DNA from: Actinomycetota bacterium
GTDB taxonomy: Bacteria > Actinomycetota > Acidimicrobiia > Acidimicrobiales > CADCSY01
Direction of reading: 5' to 3'
Length of the DNA stretch: 16,854 nt
Assembly (NCBI GenBank): GCA_016178435.1
Contig: JACOTK010000114.1
Coordinates: forward strand, 1-16,854
Shown: positions 13,495 through 16,854 of the stretch, piece by piece
How positions within the stretch are numbered: position 1 is the stretch's first letter
How the letters are laid out: each line of letters opens with the position of its first letter
The notes under the pieces: model-generated
Seen by the model: the letters and a program-made list of their open reading frames with translations, nothing else
The model's database searches: none
What the model was told of the DNA's origin: nothing
Program-made: the position numbers and the translations under genes

Positions 13495-14295
13495 CTAGTT
13501 CGAGGGCGTCGTGGTCTCGACGTTGGCCTCGACGGCGGCGCATTCCAGTGAGCGGACCTCGTCCCGGGTCAGCTCGCGCCACGAGCCCGGGGGCAGGCGG
13601 CGGTCGACGAGCGGACCGATGCGCGTGCGAACGAGTCGGATCACGGGATGGCCCACTGCCTCGCACATCCGTCTGATCTGGCGGTTTCTCCCCTCGTGGA
13701 TCGTAATGGTCAACAGATGCGGGGGCGTCAAGGCGACCTTGGCCGGGCTGGTGACGCCATCGTCGAGCTCGACGCCCTCCCGCAGTCTGCGAAGTGAGGC
13801 TCTCGTGGGGGCGCCTCGGACCTCGGCGAGATATTCCTTCTCCACGCCGAAGCTCGGATGGGTCAGACGAAACGTGAGATCACCGTCGTTGGTGAGCAGC
13901 AGAAGGCCCTCGGTGTCGGCATCAAGGCGCCCAACGGGATGCACCCTGGGTTCCGATGGGACCAGGTCCACCACCGTTGGCCGTCCTTGAGGATCGTCTG
14001 CGGTCGAGATGACGCCCAGCGGCTTGTTGAGCAGGTAGTACACGAGGCCGTCGAGCACCGAGACCGGAACCCCGTCGACGGCGATCCGAGCGGTCTCGAC
14101 ATCGACACGACAGCCTGGATTGGCCGTGACGCCTTCAACGCTGACCCGGCCCGCCTCGATCAACTCGTCGCAGACCCGTCGCGAACCGAACCCGGCTCGC
14201 GAGAGGACCTTTTGCAGGCGCTCGCCATCGGGAAGGCTCAGAGCGTCGACGATCGCCGCCTCTCGTCGTCGACCGCGAGACCGCCGTCGTCCCAC
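13495..14295 (-). CDS. rluB: rRNA pseudouridine synthase, RluB/RsuA type
   Basis: An S4-domain pseudouridine synthase, 266 residues from the chosen GTG. The S4 RNA-binding domain covers GERLQKVLSRAGFGSRR to VTANPGCRV. The catalytic motif GRLDADTEGLLLLTNDGDL carries the nucleophilic Asp. Then come THPSFGVEKEYLAEVRG and HEGRNRQIRRMCEAVGHPV, typical of the RluB/RluE/RsuA group. By analogy it modifies a single uridine of 23S rRNA (RluB) or 16S rRNA (RsuA); the presence next to scpAB favours RluB. No ATG exists near the N-terminus. GTG at 14295 has a GAGG about ten bases upstream but overlaps scpB by 58 bp; a CTG at 14241 overlapping the scpB TGA would start nearer the S4 domain. The 3' end meets aroH after 10 bases. 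Confidence 0.9.
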   Translation of the reverse strand: MGRRRSRGRRREAAIVDALSLPDGERLQKVLSRAGFGSRRVCDELIEAGRVSVEGVTANPGCRVDVETARIAVDGVPVSVLDGLVYYLLNKPLGVISTADDPQGRPTVVDLVPSEPRVHPVGRLDADTEGLLLLTNDGDLTFRLTHPSFGVEKEYLAEVRGAPTRASLRRLREGVELDDGVTSPAKVALTPPHLLTITIHEGRNRQIRRMCEAVGHPVIRLVRTRIGPLVDRRLPPGSWRELTRDEVRSLECAAVEANVETTTPSN

Positions 14296-14870
14296 TGCAG
14301 CCCGACCTCGAGCGCCTCGACGACCTCGGGTCCCGGAACGAACTCGGCCAATGGGGGCAGGTCGGCCAGTGAATCGAGGCCCAGCCACTCCAGAAACGTC
14401 GTGCTCGTGCCGAACAACAACGCCTGGCCGGGCCCCGGGTCTCGACCGACCTCGGTGATGTAGCCACGCTGTTGCAGGGTGCGCATGACTCCGTCGACGT
14501 TGACACCACGAATCGCCGAAGCCTGGGCTCGGGAGATCGGCTGCTTGTAGGCCACGATCGCCAGGGTCTCCAATGCCGCAGCCGAGAGTCGGGACGACTG
14601 ACCTTCGAGCACGAAACGTTCGACATGGCCCGACAGGTCCGGGGCAGTCTGGAAGCGGTAGCCACCGGCGACCCGGGCAAGGACGAAACCACGCTTCTCC
14701 TCCTCGCACCGTGCGCCGAGCGCGGCGCAGAGCTCCTCCACCCGCCGGGGCTCGAGGTCGAGGACCTGGGCCAGCAGGGCCGGCTCCACGGGTTGATCGG
14801 CGACCAGGAGGATCGCCTCGAGTGCGCGTCCTGCCTCGATCGAGGGCGTCTGATCAGGCTCCATGGTCAT
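14238..14870 (-). CDS. scpB: Segregation and condensation protein B
   Basis: A 210-residue ScpB, the double winged-helix subunit that, with ScpA, joins SMC into the bacterial condensin. Family features include GRALEAILLVADQPVEP near the N-terminus, RGFVLARVAGGYRFQT, the highly conserved LSAAALETLAIVAYKQPISR with IRGVNVDGVMRTL, GYITEVGRDPGPGQALLFGT and TFLEWLGLDSLADLPPL. The Asp/Glu-rich tail is poorly conserved. The ATG at 14870 overlaps the scpA stop (ATGA), which is the usual coupled scpA-scpB arrangement; a second in-frame ATG lies two codons later. The last 58 bases also serve as the start of the pseudouridine synthase gene if its GTG start is right. Confidence 0.96.
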   Translation of the reverse strand: MTMEPDQTPSIEAGRALEAILLVADQPVEPALLAQVLDLEPRRVEELCAALGARCEEEKRGFVLARVAGGYRFQTAPDLSGHVERFVLEGQSSRLSAAALETLAIVAYKQPISRAQASAIRGVNVDGVMRTLQQRGYITEVGRDPGPGQALLFGTSTTFLEWLGLDSLADLPPLAEFVPGPEVVEALEVGLQWDDGGLAVDDERRRSSTL

Positions 14871-15682
14871 CCCTCGTAGGTGTCGATGCCGGCGAGCGCG
14901 CGGTCGGTCAGGTCAATGAGGTTACCGGAGAGATCGACGCCACGATCCTGCCAGACCACCTCGATATCGCCAAAGGTGTCGGCCTGTCGGAGATCGACCA
15001 GACCTTGTTTGAACAGTTCCAGGATTGCCAGGAACCGTACGATGACCTCGATGCGCTCGACCAGCTCGCCCGTGAGGCGTCGAAAGGAGATGCGCCCGAC
15101 TCTGGGCAGCTCGTCGATGAGCTCGGCCACCGCATCGGCGACGGTCGCCCGAATCATGGTCATGTGACGGATGTCGACTCGGGGAACGGGCTTCGGGGTC
15201 ACAGCTCGCAGAAACGCCGCTCGGAGCTGCAAGGGCGTGACGCCCTTCGGCAGGTCGGGGACGAGATTGAGGAATCGCTCGTCGACGCCTGCAGTCCGGG
15301 GGTACGAACGCCCGGCGATCGCTGCCAGTGAACCCAACACGCCGGACGCGTCCTTGAAGGTCTTGCACTCGAGCAGGCGGGCGAGAAGCAGGTCACGTTC
15401 CTCCCACAGCACGAGCTCGTCGTCCAGATCGACGTCATCGCGGCCGGGCAGGAGGCGACGGGCCTTGAGCTCGACCAGTGTGGCGGCAATCAGCAGAAAC
15501 TCGGTCGCCACCTCGAGGTCCAGAGCCTCCGATGCGCTCGTCATGCGGTCCAACTCCGCGAGGTAGGCGTCAACGATGGTCGAGAGCGACACCTCGTAGA
15601 GATCGACCTGTTCCTTGACGATGAGGTGCAGGAGCAGGTCGAAAGGCCCTTCGAAGACGGTTGTGGCGACGTCGTAGGGCAT
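14867..15682 (-). CDS. scpA: Segregation and condensation protein A
   Basis: A 271-residue kleisin subunit of bacterial condensin, bridging the SMC heads. The N-terminal block FEGPFDLLLHLIVKEQVDLY is followed by SLSTIVDAYLAEL and LEVATEFLLIAATLVELKAR with RRLLPG, the standard ScpA signature. The C-terminal winged helix, GRISFRRLTGELVERIEVIV then FLAILELFKQGLVDLRQ, contacts the SMC head. An in-frame GTG lies one codon upstream (15685), but the TACTAT box ends exactly six bases before the ATG at 15682, so a leaderless transcript would start on this ATG. It is the first gene of the nine-gene operon running to 8924 and is divergent from trpS by 50 bp. Confidence 0.96.
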   Translation of the reverse strand: MPYDVATTVFEGPFDLLLHLIVKEQVDLYEVSLSTIVDAYLAELDRMTSASEALDLEVATEFLLIAATLVELKARRLLPGRDDVDLDDELVLWEERDLLLARLLECKTFKDASGVLGSLAAIAGRSYPRTAGVDERFLNLVPDLPKGVTPLQLRAAFLRAVTPKPVPRVDIRHMTMIRATVADAVAELIDELPRVGRISFRRLTGELVERIEVIVRFLAILELFKQGLVDLRQADTFGDIEVVWQDRGVDLSGNLIDLTDRALAGIDTYEG

Positions 15683-15688
15683 CACTCC

Positions 15689-15694
15689 ATAGTA
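15689..15694 (-). promoter_or_regulatory. Candidate leaderless -10 box of the scpA operon
   Basis: The minus strand reads TACTAT, the six bases GGAGTG, then the ATG at 15682. The GGAG is too close to the ATG to act as a Shine-Dalgarno. This is the best -10 match in the window. The -35 position holds only a weak CATCAC/ATCACG. Confidence 0.6.
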
Positions 15695-15720
15695 GGTTCA
15701 GCCGCAAGCCCCGTGATGCA

Positions 15721-15726
15721 TACGCT
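15721..15726 (+). promoter_or_regulatory. Candidate leaderless -10 box of trpS
   Basis: TACGCT, six bases, then the ATG at 15733. A weak TTCAGC (15697-15702) lies 18 bases upstream as a possible -35 and reaches toward the scpA -10 box. No Shine-Dalgarno precedes the ATG and I see no T-box or attenuator; the gap is too short for one. Confidence 0.5.
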
Positions 15727-15732
15727 GTCGAG

Positions 15733-16731
15733 ATGACCCGCGTGCTCTCAGGCATCCAACCCACCGGTGAGATTCACCTCGGCAACTACGTCGGGGCGGT
15801 GCAACATTGGGTGCTCGACCAGCACGTGCACGACAGCTTCTTCTGCGTCGTCGACCTCCATGCCCTCACCAGTGAGCAGGACCCCGCTCTCCTGCGGGCA
15901 AAGACGCTGCAGATGGCGACCTTCCTGCTCGCCGGCGGTCTCGACCCCGACGTCTGCACGCTCTTCGTCCAGAGTCACGTGCCCCAGCACACGGAGTTGT
16001 CCTGGTTGTTGGAATGCGTCGCGTCGTACGGCGAGCTGCGACGCATGACCCAGTTCAAGGACAAGACCGTCGCCGGCGACGAGGGCTCGGCGCGGGTCGG
16101 GCTCTTCACCTATCCGGTGCTCATGGCGGCCGACATCCTCGCCTACCAGGCAGATCGGGTGCCGGTGGGCGACGACCAACGACAGCACCTGGAGTTGTGC
16201 CGTGATCTCGCCATCCGGTTCAACACCCGCTACGGCGACACCTTCGTGGTTCCCGAGGCGGCCATTCCCCCGGTGGGCGCCCGCATCATGGACCTGCAGG
16301 ACCCGACCCAGAAGATGTCCAAGTCACGCAGCTCCCCGCAGGGAAAAATCCTGGCGCTCGAGGCGCCCGAGGTGATCACCAGGAAGATCATGCGGGCGAT
16401 GACCGATGCGGACAATGAGGTTCGATTCGACCGGGATGCCAAGCCCGGGGTGTCGAACCTGCTGGAGTTGTTGGCCGTCGCGGGCGGGGGCACGACAACC
16501 GACCTTGCCACCGGTTACAGCGGGTACGGAGCCCTCAAGAAGGATGTCGCCGAGGCTGTCGTGACCTATCTCGAGCCGGTCCGGACGCGCTACGCCGAGC
16601 TGATCGAGGCGCCGGATCACGTCCTGAAAGTGCTGGACGCAGGCGCCGACAAGGCCCGATCGACCGCCGGCCCGAATCTCGCAAAGGCCCGAGCGGCCAT
16701 GGGCCTGCTGCCCGGCTCAGAAATGGGGTAG
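15733..16731 (+). CDS. trpS: Tryptophanyl-tRNA synthetase
   Basis: A 332-residue class I aminoacyl-tRNA synthetase that charges tRNA-Trp. The N-terminus reads VLSGIQPTGEIHLGNYVGA, with HLGN as the HIGH-type ATP motif (15-18). KMSKS is at 194-198. Other conserved pieces are FFCVVDLHALT, LFVQSHVPQHTELSWLLECV, QFKDKTVAG, YPVLMAADILAYQADRVPVG and DDQRQHLELCRDLA, all usual for the bacterial TrpS family, and the length is normal. In-frame sequence continues upstream to an ATG at 15661, but that would enter scpA and add 24 Arg-rich residues. The gene seems to be monocistronic as far as the window shows; no terminator is visible in the following 123 bases. Confidence 0.97.
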   Translation: MTRVLSGIQPTGEIHLGNYVGAVQHWVLDQHVHDSFFCVVDLHALTSEQDPALLRAKTLQMATFLLAGGLDPDVCTLFVQSHVPQHTELSWLLECVASYGELRRMTQFKDKTVAGDEGSARVGLFTYPVLMAADILAYQADRVPVGDDQRQHLELCRDLAIRFNTRYGDTFVVPEAAIPPVGARIMDLQDPTQKMSKSRSSPQGKILALEAPEVITRKIMRAMTDADNEVRFDRDAKPGVSNLLELLAVAGGGTTTDLATGYSGYGALKKDVAEAVVTYLEPVRTRYAELIEAPDHVLKVLDAGADKARSTAGPNLAKARAAMGLLPGSEMG

Positions 16732-16854
16732 GAACCGAAGAGCCCGTGAGATGGCGAACCTGATGTGCGAGGCAAGCCCACGCCGTGTCGTGGTGCACGG
16801 AACGACGGACGTGGCGGGGCGAGGCCACGACTTCTTGATGATCAGCTCGTGTTC
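16717..16854 (-). other. Unassigned end region; possible partial reading frame
   Basis: After the trpS stop, 123 bases remain without an identified gene. On the minus strand an open frame enters from the window edge (EHELIIKKSWPRP...) and stops at 16717, overlapping the trpS end by 15 bases. On the plus strand a frame opens at ATG 16751 and runs off the edge. Both have GC-rich third positions, so codon bias does not decide between them. I recognise neither, and at most one is likely to be real. Confidence 0.2.

Noticed and set aside
13498..14709. Extended 404-residue form of the pseudouridine synthase
   Set aside because: The extra N-terminal part overlies most of scpB in another frame and has no domain.
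15683..15732. T-box or tryptophan attenuator before trpS
   Set aside because: Only 50 bases separate trpS from scpA and the -10 box lies six bases from the ATG, leaving no room for a leader.
1..16854. Mobile elements, CRISPR arrays, toxin-antitoxin or defence systems
   Set aside because: I looked for transposase or integrase motifs, regularly spaced repeats and paired small genes and saw none; the tRNA-Pro has no nearby integrase, and I noticed no repeated tRNA 3' end that would suggest an attachment site.

Overview
This is a GC-rich bacterial chromosome segment of compact housekeeping genes. It most likely comes from an actinomycete-type organism (Actinomycetota, possibly Acidimicrobiia). 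I base that on GC-rich third codon positions, promoters placed right at start codons (the leaderless style common in actinobacteria), and an scpA-scpB-rluB-aroH-tyrA-aroA-cmk-plsC gene string. The class-level placement is inference. I see no insertion sequence, integrase, CRISPR array or phage gene, and no change in codon style that would mark a transferred island.

Layout. 1-197 (-) holds the start of a CDP-alcohol phosphatidyltransferase gene. It is divergent from 248-2852 (+), a two-gene module for polysaccharide O-acetylation (AlgI-type MBOAT and AlgX/AlgJ-type exported partner). A long hairpin at 2863-2900 separates this from tRNA-Pro(GGG) on the minus strand. From 6036 down to 3045 (-) lies a PDZ/radical-SAM/DUF512 gene, der (coupled by ATGA) and a small zinc-ribbon membrane protein. 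7750-6107 (-) is a divergent AlkP-superfamily protein, set head to head with ispH (7785-8816, +). From 15682 down to 8924 (-) runs one nine-gene operon: scpA, scpB, rluB-type, aroH, tyrA, aroA, cmk, plsC and a PNPOx-like flavoprotein, with gaps of no more than 10 bp and many overlaps. trpS (15733-16731, +) diverges from scpA. The last 123 bp hold no gene I can name.

How they fit together. The nine-gene operon joins chromosome condensation (ScpAB), rRNA modification, the chorismate branch to tyrosine (AroA makes EPSP, the chorismate precursor; AroH and TyrA use chorismate), CMP phosphorylation and phospholipid acylation. Der adds ribosome assembly, IspH isoprenoid precursors and TrpS tRNA charging. 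This is growth machinery rather than an accessory system.

The most interesting signals are regulatory: (1) every protein-coding transcription unit whose head lies in the window has a TAnnnT box ending 5-8 nt before the ATG and no Shine-Dalgarno, while some operon-internal genes carry GGAGGA; (2) three divergent gene pairs are separated by only 34-50 bp, so their promoters must overlap. The AlkP-superfamily protein with an altered metal site and the DUF512-der coupling are the best protein-level leads. I found no convincing previously undescribed multi-gene system.
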